DNA of 64,000 nucleotides, from assembly GCA_030696695.1 (NCBI GenBank), contig JAUYRP010000024.1, positions 98,443 through 162,442 on the forward strand, in the 5' to 3' direction. Positions 36,289 to 45,157 of the stretch are shown here, in pieces. The notes beneath the pieces were generated by a model, which saw only the letters and a list, made by a program, of their open reading frames with translations, made no database searches and was not told where the DNA came from. The stretch comes from Methylophilus sp. (GTDB lineage: Bacteria; Pseudomonadota; Gammaproteobacteria; Burkholderiales; Methylophilaceae). Numbering within the stretch: the first letter of the stretch is position 1; each line of letters opens with the position of its first letter. The position numbers were made by a program, and so were the translations under genes.

Positions 36289-37785
36289 ATGAAAAACCGT
36301 GTCATTGGTGCATTAGTCGCATCGCTACTCGTTCCACAATTAGCATCCGCTGAAAGCGCGATCAGCAGCATTACAAAAGCATGGACGTACACACACACGG
36401 CATCAGGCGTGACATCTGAAATTAGCGCGTTTGATAGCAACACCAATACACTTTGGGTGGCAGGTGTGGTTGGCGTAGATGTGCTTAATTTAAATGATGG
36501 TAGCTTGGTACAACATATTGATACCACGAGTTACGGCTTTATCAACAGTATTGCCATTCACAATGGTGTAGCGGCTTTTGCAATTGAATCCAGCACCATC
36601 ACGAACCCTGGAATTGTGCAGTTTTATGATACTTCGACTCGCAGTTTAACTGGTGGTACGAATACGCTCACAGTGGGCGCATTGCCAGATATGCTGACCT
36701 TTACTGCAGATGGTTCAAAATTGCTGGTGGCCAATGAGGCATCGCCCTCTACTTATGGCACACGTATCGGTACCAGTGTACCGCGCGTGTATGGCCCGGC
36801 TGCCGTTGACCCAGTGGGTAGTGTTTCAATCATCGACATGAATACACGCACAGTGACTGCCACTGCAGGCTTCACTGGTGTCACGCAAACAGGTAGCCAT
36901 ATCCGCACCAATACTGGTATGGACATTGAGCCTGAATATATTGCAATTAACGCATCTGGCACAAAAGCATATGTCACGCTACAAGAGGCCAACGCTGTGG
37001 GTGTGTTAGATTTAAACACCAATAGTTTTGAAAAAATCATTGGCTTAGGCGCTAAAGATTTTAGCTTACCAGGTAACCAAATTGACCCACTCAATAATGG
37101 CACGATTAGTTTTATTAGCCCGAACGTGAAGGGCTTGTATATGCCAGATGGTATTGCCGCTTATGAAGTAAACGGCAAAGACTACATGGTGATGGCGAAT
37201 GAAGGTGATTTCCGTGCAGATGATGGTGACCGTATTACTGCAGGCAGCTTAGGTGCAGAAGCACCACTCAATGCTTTGCGCGTATCAGCCACAGATTCTT
37301 CTCCCGGTGATTTGTATGCTGCGGGTGCACGCTCATTCTCGATTCGTGATGAAGACGGCACAATCATTTTTGATAGTGGTGATTTCTTGGATAAAAAAGC
37401 GGCAGAATTAGGCATTTATGATGACGGCCGTAGCCGTGATAAAGGCGTAGAACCTGAAGGCGTGGAATTGTTTTCTATCAATGGTAGAACGATTGCAGCG
37501 ATTGGCTTAGAGCGCACACTTAAATCCGCAGTGGCGTTGTATGACATTACAGACCCAGCAAACGCTAGTTTTTTGGACATGATAGTGACAGAAGGTGACT
37601 TAGCCCCAGAAGGCTTAAAAGCATTCACGGTGAATGGTTTAATTTACTTGGCTGTGAATAACGAGACGTCTAATACCACTTCACTTTACTCCATTACACC
37701 AGTACCAGAGCCAGAATCTTATGCCATGTTGTTGGCAGGCTTAGGTCTAATTGGTTTTAGCGCGCGTCGCAAAAGCAAAGTGTAA
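36289..37785 (+). CDS. PEP-CTERM-sorted 'choice-of-anchor I' beta-propeller protein
   Basis: 498 residues with a signal peptide (NRVIGALVASLLVPQLASA). The body is a beta-propeller-like domain recognisable as the choice-of-anchor I type: LPDMLTFTADGSKLLVANEA, VGSVSIIDMNTR, EPEYIAINASGTKAYVTLQE, YMVMANEGDFRADDGDR and GVEPEGVELFSINGRTIAAI. The C-terminus is a textbook PEP-CTERM signal: VPEPESYAMLLAGLGLIGF followed by SARRKSKV, that is motif, membrane helix and basic tail. It should be exported, processed by the XrtB exosortase encoded 14 kb upstream, and left on the surface or in the EPS. The exact function of the propeller is unknown. Confidence 0.9.
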   Translation: MKNRVIGALVASLLVPQLASAESAISSITKAWTYTHTASGVTSEISAFDSNTNTLWVAGVVGVDVLNLNDGSLVQHIDTTSYGFINSIAIHNGVAAFAIESSTITNPGIVQFYDTSTRSLTGGTNTLTVGALPDMLTFTADGSKLLVANEASPSTYGTRIGTSVPRVYGPAAVDPVGSVSIIDMNTRTVTATAGFTGVTQTGSHIRTNTGMDIEPEYIAINASGTKAYVTLQEANAVGVLDLNTNSFEKIIGLGAKDFSLPGNQIDPLNNGTISFISPNVKGLYMPDGIAAYEVNGKDYMVMANEGDFRADDGDRITAGSLGAEAPLNALRVSATDSSPGDLYAAGARSFSIRDEDGTIIFDSGDFLDKKAAELGIYDDGRSRDKGVEPEGVELFSINGRTIAAIGLERTLKSAVALYDITDPANASFLDMIVTEGDLAPEGLKAFTVNGLIYLAVNNETSNTTSLYSITPVPEPESYAMLLAGLGLIGFSARRKSKV

Positions 37786-37804
37786 TTACTTAGTAACGCA
37801 GTAA

Positions 37805-37832
37805 AAAAAGCCTCGACGATTCGAGGCTTTTT
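37805..37832. terminator. Bidirectional terminator between convergent genes
   Basis: A perfect 12-bp inverted repeat AAAAAGCCTCGA / TCGAGGCTTTTT with a 4-base loop. Its A/T ends make it work in both directions: it serves the PEP-CTERM gene on the plus strand and the metal-efflux operon on the minus strand. Confidence 0.9.
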
Positions 37833-37853
37833 GCTTTCTAGTGTGTACATGGG

Positions 37854-38156
37854 TTACTCCATCAGTTGCGTATCCAATGCAGGGATTAAGATCGTGCGAA
37901 TATCTGCATGATTGAAAGTTGCTTTGATATGCGTGACGAAATCAGCTAACACACTGCGTGTGCCATACACCATCAACTGGATTTTTTGTTGCCTACCTGT
38001 GACTTGCTCCACCATGCTTAATCTGCCAGCACCTGTGCCATGGGCGTACACAAGGCTGCTAGTAAACCCAGCCAATGATGGCTGTTCCAATAGCAGGTCC
38101 ACCATGGTTTCTTCCAAATCTGGCGCCACGATCAACAACAACACACCTTCATTCAT
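37854..38156 (-). CDS. DUF3240 family protein of the metal-efflux operon
   Basis: 100 residues with a ferredoxin-like, PII-like pattern (GVLLLIVAPDLEETMVDLLL, IQLMVYGTRSVLADFVTHI, DIRTILIPALDTQLME). It matches DUF3240, a family usually encoded directly downstream of CzcA-type pumps, possibly as a small cytosolic metal sensor or pump regulator. It overlaps the pump gene by four bases (ATGA). It is the last gene of the operon, just before the terminator. Confidence 0.85.
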   Translation of the reverse strand: MNEGVLLLIVAPDLEETMVDLLLEQPSLAGFTSSLVYAHGTGAGRLSMVEQVTGRQQKIQLMVYGTRSVLADFVTHIKATFNHADIRTILIPALDTQLME

Positions 38157-41100
38157 ATTGCACTCCTACTGAAAAATCTGCGGTAAAAAATAGGCAATAG
38201 CACCAGCGTTAATAAAGTGGAGGTCACCAAGCCACCAATGACAACGATCGCTAACGGACGTTGAATCTCAGAGCCAGGCCCAGTGGCAAACAACAATGGC
38301 ACTAATCCAAAGGCTGCAACGCTAGCAGTCATCAATACTGGCCTTAATCGCCGCTTAGCGCCTTCCAGCACTATCTGCAGTTTTTCCATGCCTTGTGCTT
38401 CTAGCTGATTGAAATAGCTCACCATTACCACCCCGTTGAGCACTGCAATCCCCAGTAAGGCAATAAAGCCAACAGAAGCAGGGACAGATAGATACTCACC
38501 TGAAATCCAAAGCGCAAACACACCACCAATCATGGCAAATGGAATGTTGGACAAAATAAGCATGGCTTGCTTAATAGCGCCAAAGGTAGCAAACAAGATG
38601 AGGAAAATTAAGCCAATGGCAACTGGTACGACGATGGCTAAGCGAGAGGCGGCACGCTGTTGGTTTTCGAATTGCCCGCCCCATTTGATGGAGTAGCCTT
38701 CTTCTAACTTCACTTCGTTCAACACGCGCGTTTTGGCTTCTTCCACAAAGCTAACCAAATCGCGGTCTTTCACGTTTGAGGTAACCACCACCATACGTGC
38801 GCCACGCTCTCTATCAATTTTGACAGGGCCTTCAGCGCGTTCAATCCGTGCAACAGCAGACAAGGGTACGTTAGTGCCGTTGGGTAAGGTCAGCATGAGG
38901 TTGCCAAAATCAGAAGGGGAGACGCGCAATGCTTCACTTCCACGTATCAGTACAGGCGTTCTTTTTTGTGCTTCTTGCACAACGCCTAAAGGCTTACCTT
39001 CGAGTTGCGCCCGTAAGATAGTCTCAATCTCTGTCATGCTGAAACCAAGCCTGCCCGCGGCTAACCGGTCAATTTTGATTTGTAAATATTGCACACCACT
39101 ATTTTGGGGGGTGTACACATCTTGGCTACCAGCAATAGACTCCAGTACTTGCACAATTTGTTGTGCTTTTTCGTTGAGTTGGTGTAAATCCGGGCCAAAA
39201 ATTTTAATGGCTAAATCACCGCGCACACCCAATATCATTTCATTCACACGCATATCAATGGGTTGCGTAAAGCTGTATTCCAAACCTGGTAGCTCCGCCA
39301 TTACTTTACGTAACTCGTCAATCAGCGCGTCTTTGGTTTGCATGCGCCACTCAGCTTTGGGTTTTAACAGCAAGAAATTATCGGTTTGATTCAACCCCAT
39401 TGGGTCCAGCCCTAACTCATCTGAGCCCACTCTAGAATAAATGCCGACCACTTCTGGTACTTGTTTTAGCAATGCCCGTTGTACATTTAAATCTGTCAGC
39501 ACACTTTGCTGTAAGTTAATCGATGGTAATTTTTCAACGCCGATAATAATGTCACCTTCATCCATTACCGGCATAAACGTTTTGCCCAGTTGCATATAAA
39601 TCACGCCGGTGAGTGCCAGCAGCACAAACGCTGCAATGACAACCCATTTAGCGTGGGCTAATGACCATTTCAGCACGGGTTCGTAGACTTCTAGGGCTTT
39701 TTTCACCAAGTAAGGCTCTTCATGGCTCACTTCTTTCAACAGGAAAGAAGCGATCACGGGAATTACGGTGAGCGAGAGTACTAACGAGCCTGCCAGTGCA
39801 AACATAATGGTGAGTGCAACTGGGGTGAATAATTTACCTTCTAAGCCTTGTAAAGTCAGGAGCGGTAGAAATACAGTGATGATGATCAGCACACCCGCTG
39901 TTACAGGCACGCTCACTTCGCGAACCGCCCGGTAAATGAGATGCATACGTGGCAGCTTGCCTGCATGTTTGGTATCAGCAAGATGCGACACCATATTTTC
40001 TACCACCACCACAGCGGCATCGACCAACATGCCGATGGCAATAGACAAGCCACCCAGACTCATTAAGTTAGCCGACATGCCAAATGTGTGCATCATTAAA
40101 AACGTAAATAAAGCCGCTAAGGGTAGGGCAAATGCAATGGTAAGTGCTGCCCTAAAATTACCCAAAAACAGTACCAATAAAATCAGCACTAGCACAACGG
40201 CCTCTAATAATGCTTTGGTCACGGTTTGCACGGCACGCTCCACCAAGCTACCTCGGTCATAAAAGACATGCGTAGTGACGCCTTTGGGCAGGGTGGGGGC
40301 CATTTCTGCAAGTTTACTTTTCACCCCATTCACTACCTGTTGTGCATTGGCGCCGCGCAAGCCCAATACCAAGCCTTCCACTACTTCACCTTTGCCGTTG
40401 CTAGTGACAGCGCCATAACGTGTGAGCGTGCCGATGCGCACTGTGGCGACATCTGCAATTTTCACTGGCATGCCTTGTTCGCTACGCACGACAGTGTTGC
40501 TGACATCTTCGATGGTTTTAAAAGCACCTTCAGCGCGCACTAATAGCGATTCCTCACCATCATCTAAACGTCCTGCACCACCATTGCGGTTATTGTTTTC
40601 TATGGCTTGCATCAACGCATCAATGGCCACCCCTCTGGCATACATGCGCGAGTTATCTGGAATAATCTCGAACGTACGCACTAAACCACCCAGCGCATTC
40701 ACATCAGCCACGCCAGGCACTGTGCGTAACTGTGGGCGTATCACCCAATCTAGCAGGCTTCTTTTTTCTGCCAAACTTAAGGTGTCACTCTCCACTGTAA
40801 ACATAAACATTTCACCTAGTGGCGTTGTCATTGGCGCCATACCCCCTGAAATATCAGAGGGTAAATTGGGCCACACGCTGGCAAGGCGTTCAGCCACTTG
40901 CTGACGTGCCCAGTAAATATCAGTGCCATCTTTAAAATCTACTGTGATATCGGTCAGCGCGTATTTGGCTACAGCCCGCAACCCGGTTTGGTTTGGAATG
41001 CCTAGCATCTCTACCTCTATCGGTGCTGTAATACGCGATTCCACCTCTTCTGGCGTCATGCCGGGCGCTTTCACAATGACCTTCACTTGTGTAGAGGAAA

Positions 41101-41221
41101 CATCAGGGAATGCATCAATCGGTAGCGCCTGATAAGCCATGACACCAGCCACGGCTAAGCCAGCGGTCAGAATCATCATGAGCAAGCGCTGGGTGAGCGC
41201 GAATTGGATGAGTTTCGTCAT
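38153..41221 (-). CDS. Heavy-metal RND efflux pump, CzcA/CusA family
   Basis: 1,022 residues, normal length for an HME-RND inner-membrane pump with 12 helices and two large periplasmic loops. The N-terminus (KLIQFALTQRLLMMILTAGL) and GTDIYWARQQVAERL are typical. The fourth-helix motif reads AIGMLVDAAVVVVEN, matching the AIGxxxDAAxxxxEN signature associated with monovalent copper/silver pumps (CusA/SilA) rather than the DFGxxxDGAxxxxEN of zinc/cobalt/cadmium CzcA. Metal specificity thus remains open. The start is at 41221, sharing its first base with the czcB-like stop codon (TAATG); an eight-residue longer frame exists but is unlikely. It works with the downstream-listed CzcB and CzcC proteins as a trans-envelope pump. 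Confidence 0.92.
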   Translation of the reverse strand: MTKLIQFALTQRLLMMILTAGLAVAGVMAYQALPIDAFPDVSSTQVKVIVKAPGMTPEEVESRITAPIEVEMLGIPNQTGLRAVAKYALTDITVDFKDGTDIYWARQQVAERLASVWPNLPSDISGGMAPMTTPLGEMFMFTVESDTLSLAEKRSLLDWVIRPQLRTVPGVADVNALGGLVRTFEIIPDNSRMYARGVAIDALMQAIENNNRNGGAGRLDDGEESLLVRAEGAFKTIEDVSNTVVRSEQGMPVKIADVATVRIGTLTRYGAVTSNGKGEVVEGLVLGLRGANAQQVVNGVKSKLAEMAPTLPKGVTTHVFYDRGSLVERAVQTVTKALLEAVVLVLILLVLFLGNFRAALTIAFALPLAALFTFLMMHTFGMSANLMSLGGLSIAIGMLVDAAVVVVENMVSHLADTKHAGKLPRMHLIYRAVREVSVPVTAGVLIIITVFLPLLTLQGLEGKLFTPVALTIMFALAGSLVLSLTVIPVIASFLLKEVSHEEPYLVKKALEVYEPVLKWSLAHAKWVVIAAFVLLALTGVIYMQLGKTFMPVMDEGDIIIGVEKLPSINLQQSVLTDLNVQRALLKQVPEVVGIYSRVGSDELGLDPMGLNQTDNFLLLKPKAEWRMQTKDALIDELRKVMAELPGLEYSFTQPIDMRVNEMILGVRGDLAIKIFGPDLHQLNEKAQQIVQVLESIAGSQDVYTPQNSGVQYLQIKIDRLAAGRLGFSMTEIETILRAQLEGKPLGVVQEAQKRTPVLIRGSEALRVSPSDFGNLMLTLPNGTNVPLSAVARIERAEGPVKIDRERGARMVVVTSNVKDRDLVSFVEEAKTRVLNEVKLEEGYSIKWGGQFENQQRAASRLAIVVPVAIGLIFLILFATFGAIKQAMLILSNIPFAMIGGVFALWISGEYLSVPASVGFIALLGIAVLNGVVMVSYFNQLEAQGMEKLQIVLEGAKRRLRPVLMTASVAAFGLVPLLFATGPGSEIQRPLAIVVIGGLVTSTLLTLVLLPIFYRRFFSRSAI

Positions 41222-42309
41222 TATTCTGCTCCCAGCCCTAGCCACGCACCTTTAATCGCGGACACCCCGCTAATGGCTACTTTCTCATTGCCTTTCAATT
41301 GGCCATCTATCACGGCATCCTCGCCTTGTTCTGCAATGATATTGATGTTGATGGGGGTAAACCCCTTTGCATTTTGTACAAAGATAAACGTTTCGGTGCC
41401 TTGTCTCACCAAGGCTGATTTAGGCACGCTAAATTGTGGTGTGGTTTTACTTAAATTAATTTGCGCTTCCACAAATTGGCCAGGGGATAGATGTTCTGCT
41501 CCCTGCGAAATTTCCGCACGCAGATGCAGGGTTTGATCCGCTTTGTTCACACTTCGTACAATCGCAATCAACTTGCCTGACGCTTGTAACTTGGGAATGC
41601 TTACAGGCATACCGATTTTTACAAGTGGCAGACCTTCTAGCGGTGCGTGAATCTCTAACCAAAGCGGTTTTAATTTGGCAATACGGTAGAGAGGCATACC
41701 CATGTCAACACGTTGCCCAGTCGTCACCATCTGCTCCAGTATTTGCCCATCAATGGGCGCTACCAGCGAAATACCACTGTGCATATTGGAGGCTACATTG
41801 AGCTTATTGATGGCGTTATCGCTCATCCCTGCCAAGCGCAAGGATTGGCGTCGTTGTGTGAGCAAGGCGGAGACTTCTTCATGTGCGCTTTCTGTTTCAA
41901 GTAAGCGCCTTTCAGCAATGATGCCTTCTTTAAACAGCAACTTGTCTCTGGTTAAAGTTTTGTTCAGTAACTTTTTTTGCGTGGTGGCTTGCAGATACTC
42001 CTTCTGCAAATTCACTAAGTCAGGACTGACGAGTCTTGCAACGGTTTGCCCTTTTTTTACTTCTTGCCCAGCCGCGACCAGCAGTTCATCAATGAGACCT
42101 GATTGTGCTGCACTGACCACACGTTCTTGACCCACTGGCACTGCAACTTCTGCTGGAAATAACCGACTGCTGATCATATTATTTTTTCCAACATTCGTTA
42201 GGGTGATGCCTAGGCTTTTTTGCTGAGACGCAGTCATGACCACGTCAACCGCATGGCCTTGTAAAGGTGATAAAAAGAGAAGGCTGATAGCCAATACTAT
42301 TGTTTTCAT
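41221..42309 (-). CDS. RND efflux membrane-fusion (periplasmic adaptor) protein, CzcB family
   Basis: 362 residues from the chosen start (ATG 42309, giving the signal peptide IVLAISLLFLSPLQGHA). The lipoyl/barrel-sandwich half-motifs SGLIDELLVAAGQEVKKGQTV and SLVAPIDGQILEQMVTTGQ flank a helical hairpin (EYLQATTQKKLLNKTLTRDK). A beta-barrel and membrane-proximal domain follow (LSPGQFVEAQINL, SALVRQGTETFIFVQN). It links the RND pump to the outer-membrane channel. It overlaps the upstream czcC-like gene by four bases (ATGA). Confidence 0.9.
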   Translation of the reverse strand: MKTIVLAISLLFLSPLQGHAVDVVMTASQQKSLGITLTNVGKNNMISSRLFPAEVAVPVGQERVVSAAQSGLIDELLVAAGQEVKKGQTVARLVSPDLVNLQKEYLQATTQKKLLNKTLTRDKLLFKEGIIAERRLLETESAHEEVSALLTQRRQSLRLAGMSDNAINKLNVASNMHSGISLVAPIDGQILEQMVTTGQRVDMGMPLYRIAKLKPLWLEIHAPLEGLPLVKIGMPVSIPKLQASGKLIAIVRSVNKADQTLHLRAEISQGAEHLSPGQFVEAQINLSKTTPQFSVPKSALVRQGTETFIFVQNAKGFTPININIIAEQGEDAVIDGQLKGNEKVAISGVSAIKGAWLGLGAE

Positions 42310-43559
42310 GGTAATACTCCAACGGCTTGGTTGTAACGGGCAATATCCCATTTCAACTGAATTTGACGACTTGAATAGGCACGCTCGCTCTCAAATGATT
42401 GCGCTTGCACACGGAGTAGATTCACTACATCCGTTTCACCTAATTGAAATGCTTTTTGTGTGAGGCTTAAGCTTTGTTTTGCAATGTAATATTGTTGCTT
42501 TGCTAAATCGAGTTCAGCACGGCTCACAGTTAAATTGTGTTCAGCTTCATGCATAGACTGCTCAAGTTGCATGCGTATGGTTTCACGTTGACTCATGGCA
42601 TTACCGACTTCGGACGCAGCCATGGCTTTAATCGGCGCGGTGCGTACATCACTGCCAAACGGAATGCGAATTTTAATGCCCATGCTATCGTTGTGAGTGA
42701 AGTCAAATCCACCCTGAATTCTGCGCATATTCAGCAATATTTGCGGGTTTTCACGGCTTTCTACCTCGGCAAGGCTCAGTTCTGTTTCTGCCAAACTGAC
42801 CTTAGAAATAGCCTCTAGCCAGATAGGAGAGTGTGAGTAATCGGTGATATGCGATTGCTGTTCTTCATATTCCTTAGGGATTTCATGTAAACCAGTCAGC
42901 AGTTGATAGCGATAACGTGCATGCATGAGCTCAGCATTGGCCCGCAACTTCTGCTTTTCTGCTTTCAATACTTCTTGTTGCGCAAGATAGACATCCGACT
43001 TTGCCAACTCGCCAGCCTGAAAACGTTTTTCAATATCAAGTTGCAAGCCTTTAGCCAAGTTCAATTGGCTATCTGTCAATAAAGTATAGTTGTCGTTATA
43101 TGCGACTTCCCACAAGGCTTCTCGCAACATCCCAGCAACTGTAAGCTTTAAGCTTTCAGCGCTTGCATTGACGTTCGCCAGTGTTGCGTCAGCCACTTTG
43201 TATCGATGGTTGCGCTGATTAGGCATCCAGATCGGTAACTCCAAGTCGGCTTGCCACTCTCGTTCACCACGATTACTAGCAAAGCTATCATTTTGATGGC
43301 CGACCACGACAGCGGGTGCCTGTGGCAGTAGCGCACTTGCTAGTATATTTTTTGATTGAACAATGTCCGCCCTAGCTTTGAGTGCTGCTTGGTTCGGGTT
43401 ACGTACCACTGTTTTTTCAAATACATCCTGTAGTGTCAAGGTTGAATTGACAGTTAAATCATCCACATGCGCATCTGAACCGACCAGCTCTGCAAGTGCA
43501 GGCATTGCATTCAGTGCTAACAACAGGGTGATCCAACATGCGTGAATATAAATATTCAT
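42306..43559 (-). CDS. TolC-like outer-membrane efflux protein, CzcC family
   Basis: 417 residues with a signal peptide (ACWITLLLALNAMPALA) and the two helical/strand repeats of the outer-membrane factor family: TLQDVFEKTVVRNPNQAALK, AGELAKSDVYLAQQEVLKAE and the second-half counterpart LGETDVVNLLRVQAQSFESE. It forms the outer-membrane exit duct. The start codon follows AGGAG. A hairpin lies just upstream in the presumed operon mRNA. Confidence 0.9.
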   Translation of the reverse strand: MNIYIHACWITLLLALNAMPALAELVGSDAHVDDLTVNSTLTLQDVFEKTVVRNPNQAALKARADIVQSKNILASALLPQAPAVVVGHQNDSFASNRGEREWQADLELPIWMPNQRNHRYKVADATLANVNASAESLKLTVAGMLREALWEVAYNDNYTLLTDSQLNLAKGLQLDIEKRFQAGELAKSDVYLAQQEVLKAEKQKLRANAELMHARYRYQLLTGLHEIPKEYEEQQSHITDYSHSPIWLEAISKVSLAETELSLAEVESRENPQILLNMRRIQGGFDFTHNDSMGIKIRIPFGSDVRTAPIKAMAASEVGNAMSQRETIRMQLEQSMHEAEHNLTVSRAELDLAKQQYYIAKQSLSLTQKAFQLGETDVVNLLRVQAQSFESERAYSSRQIQLKWDIARYNQAVGVLP

Positions 43560-43584
43560 GAAACACTCCTAATACGTTAACTTT

Positions 43585-43605
43585 GCTTACGAAAAAGTCG
43601 TAAGC
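43585..43605 (-). other. mRNA hairpin before the CzcC start
   Basis: Perfect inverted repeat GCTTACGA / TCGTAAGC with a 5-base loop, in the 56-base gap between the His-rich protein and the CzcC-like gene. There is no T run after it on the minus strand, so it is more likely an mRNA-processing or attenuation structure, or an operator, than a simple terminator. Confidence 0.45.
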
Positions 43606-43615
43606 CAACTAAGTA

Positions 43616-44002
43616 TTAACAGTGGGGTGGTGCGCGGGGTCGTGTGTTATATCGGTGAAAAAGGGGTAGGGCAGTTCTAACGGCAACAGCCTGCTGATAG
43701 GTTTTAATTGCACCAAATAAACTTGCAAGCACTACTAAAATGGCGAGTATGGGTAGCACAAATTGAAAGTCTTCTTTCAATGCCCCCTTATCTACCGTAA
43801 TGATATGTGCTTCGCCGTGTTCGATCGTTTGGTGATGATAAATATCTTGATGTACATCTGTATTAAAGCCATGCATATGAATGCCTTGCGATTGTTGGCT
43901 ACTATCAGATTCAATGTGCGCATGCATGAGCGGGCTAAAGGCTTGCAATAAAGCAAACCAAAAAATGACTAGCCAAATAAATGTTGATTGACGTGTATAC
44001 AT
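43616..44002 (-). CDS. Histidine-rich small membrane protein, probable metal-binding leader of the efflux operon
   Basis: 128 residues. An N-terminal signal or membrane segment (IWLVIFWFALLQAFSPLMHAH) is followed by a His-rich periplasmic loop containing MHAHIESD, IHMHGFNTDVHQDIYHHQTIEHGEAH. A second membrane helix (FVLPILAILVVLASLFGAI) and a basic tail ending RAPPHC complete it. Small proteins of this shape (CzcI, CopL or DUF2946-like) often precede metal-efflux genes. Position directly upstream of the czcC-like gene supports periplasmic metal sensing or buffering. I cannot name the family with certainty. Confidence 0.65.
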   Translation of the reverse strand: MYTRQSTFIWLVIFWFALLQAFSPLMHAHIESDSSQQSQGIHMHGFNTDVHQDIYHHQTIEHGEAHIITVDKGALKEDFQFVLPILAILVVLASLFGAIKTYQQAVAVRTALPLFHRYNTRPRAPPHC

Positions 44003-44137
44003 GCTGAAAACAGTGTACTAATATTTTTTGGTTAAAGCAATAAGTCTATATAAATCAATTGTTTAATTGAATGAGTTTTAATCTCATTTAACGCAGAAAA
44101 AGAGATGCTAATGCCTAGCCATTGCAAGCATGACCCG

Positions 44138-45019
44138 TTAATTTACAGTGCGAAAGTTAGAGAATTGTGTAATGAGTTTGCCAAACCATGCGTTTGCATG
44201 CTGCTTCTGTGTTGTGTCTGACAGTGCATGTAAGTGACTGATGATTTCACATGTGCGTAGGGTCACCTGCTTGGCATGTTGTCGATATATTGCATTAGGG
44301 CTGTCTGTTAACCTCAAAAAACCTTCTTTCACCAAATCAGTTTTTTGACTTTCGCTCAATGTAGTCTTGTACAGTGTTGTAATAATTTGATATGCATCTT
44401 CATTTCGCCTTAGCATTTCATCATAAGTAATACTGGGTTGTGTGTGGCTGCCTTCAAGCTTTTTTCTGATGAGTGTGCGCTGTGCTGCATTTAGATTACC
44501 GTATACTTTTTCTGCAAAGTCTTCTATTTTTTCAAACCTTGCGTCAATTTGTGCTTCAGTACTCTCTTGCCACCACTCATCCTTCCATTTATCAGCACGT
44601 TTACTTAATTTTTGCTTGAAATAAGCCAGTTGTTGATCACTCAGTAGCGGTGCTACTTCGATTATGACTGGGATAAATGCAAGCTGTAACGCGCTCATGC
44701 TGGCTTTCACGCGGTCTATCTTTTGGCACGCTTCGTCACTACTTATTTGCTCTTTGTTCGCAGCTGATTTTAAGTCTTGCAGTATCGCAATATATTCAGG
44801 CAATTGCTGTTGTCGATGCCATGCATGCAGGCGATGCAATGCTGGGTCTAATACAGTTTTTTGGGGGGATGTAAAATCAAAATAATCATCTAACCACCAA
44901 CGCACAACCTCAGGGGCGTTGCCATAGAAGGTATTCACCAAACTACAACTATTAATTGCGCAAGCAAGGATGAAAATACAAAGGAGTTGAAATAAACGCA
45001 CAACGTTACGACCAAGCAC
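44138..45019 (-). CDS. DUF6279-like lipoprotein
   Basis: 293 residues. The N-terminus is a lipoprotein signal (LFQLLCIFILACAINSCSLV; lipobox INSC). The body is helical with the pattern EVVRWWLDDYFDFTSPQKTVLDPAL, LLSDQQLAYFKQKLSKR and KWKDEWWQESTEAQIDARFEKI, which I recognise as the DUF6279 lipoprotein family. Function unknown; it would be anchored to the outer or inner membrane. It stands alone, 135 bases upstream (by coordinate, after) of the metal-efflux operon, and is divergent from the methyltransferase gene. Confidence 0.75.
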   Translation of the reverse strand: MLGRNVVRLFQLLCIFILACAINSCSLVNTFYGNAPEVVRWWLDDYFDFTSPQKTVLDPALHRLHAWHRQQQLPEYIAILQDLKSAANKEQISSDEACQKIDRVKASMSALQLAFIPVIIEVAPLLSDQQLAYFKQKLSKRADKWKDEWWQESTEAQIDARFEKIEDFAEKVYGNLNAAQRTLIRKKLEGSHTQPSITYDEMLRRNEDAYQIITTLYKTTLSESQKTDLVKEGFLRLTDSPNAIYRQHAKQVTLRTCEIISHLHALSDTTQKQHANAWFGKLITQFSNFRTVN

Positions 45020-45157
45020 GTGGAGATAAGTTTAATCCACGGCAAGGAATTGCACTTGATCTGCTGAATATCTCGATTAACCTTATTAAAGTGTAAAGAT
45101 AGTTAATGTGTGCGCTGGCGTACAAAAAAGCCAAGCGCTAACTGCTACGCTTGTAGC

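Noticed and set aside
38436..41132. Plus-strand open frames within the RND pump gene
   Set aside because: The minus-strand pump is unambiguous by motif; the opposite frames are shadows with no start signals.
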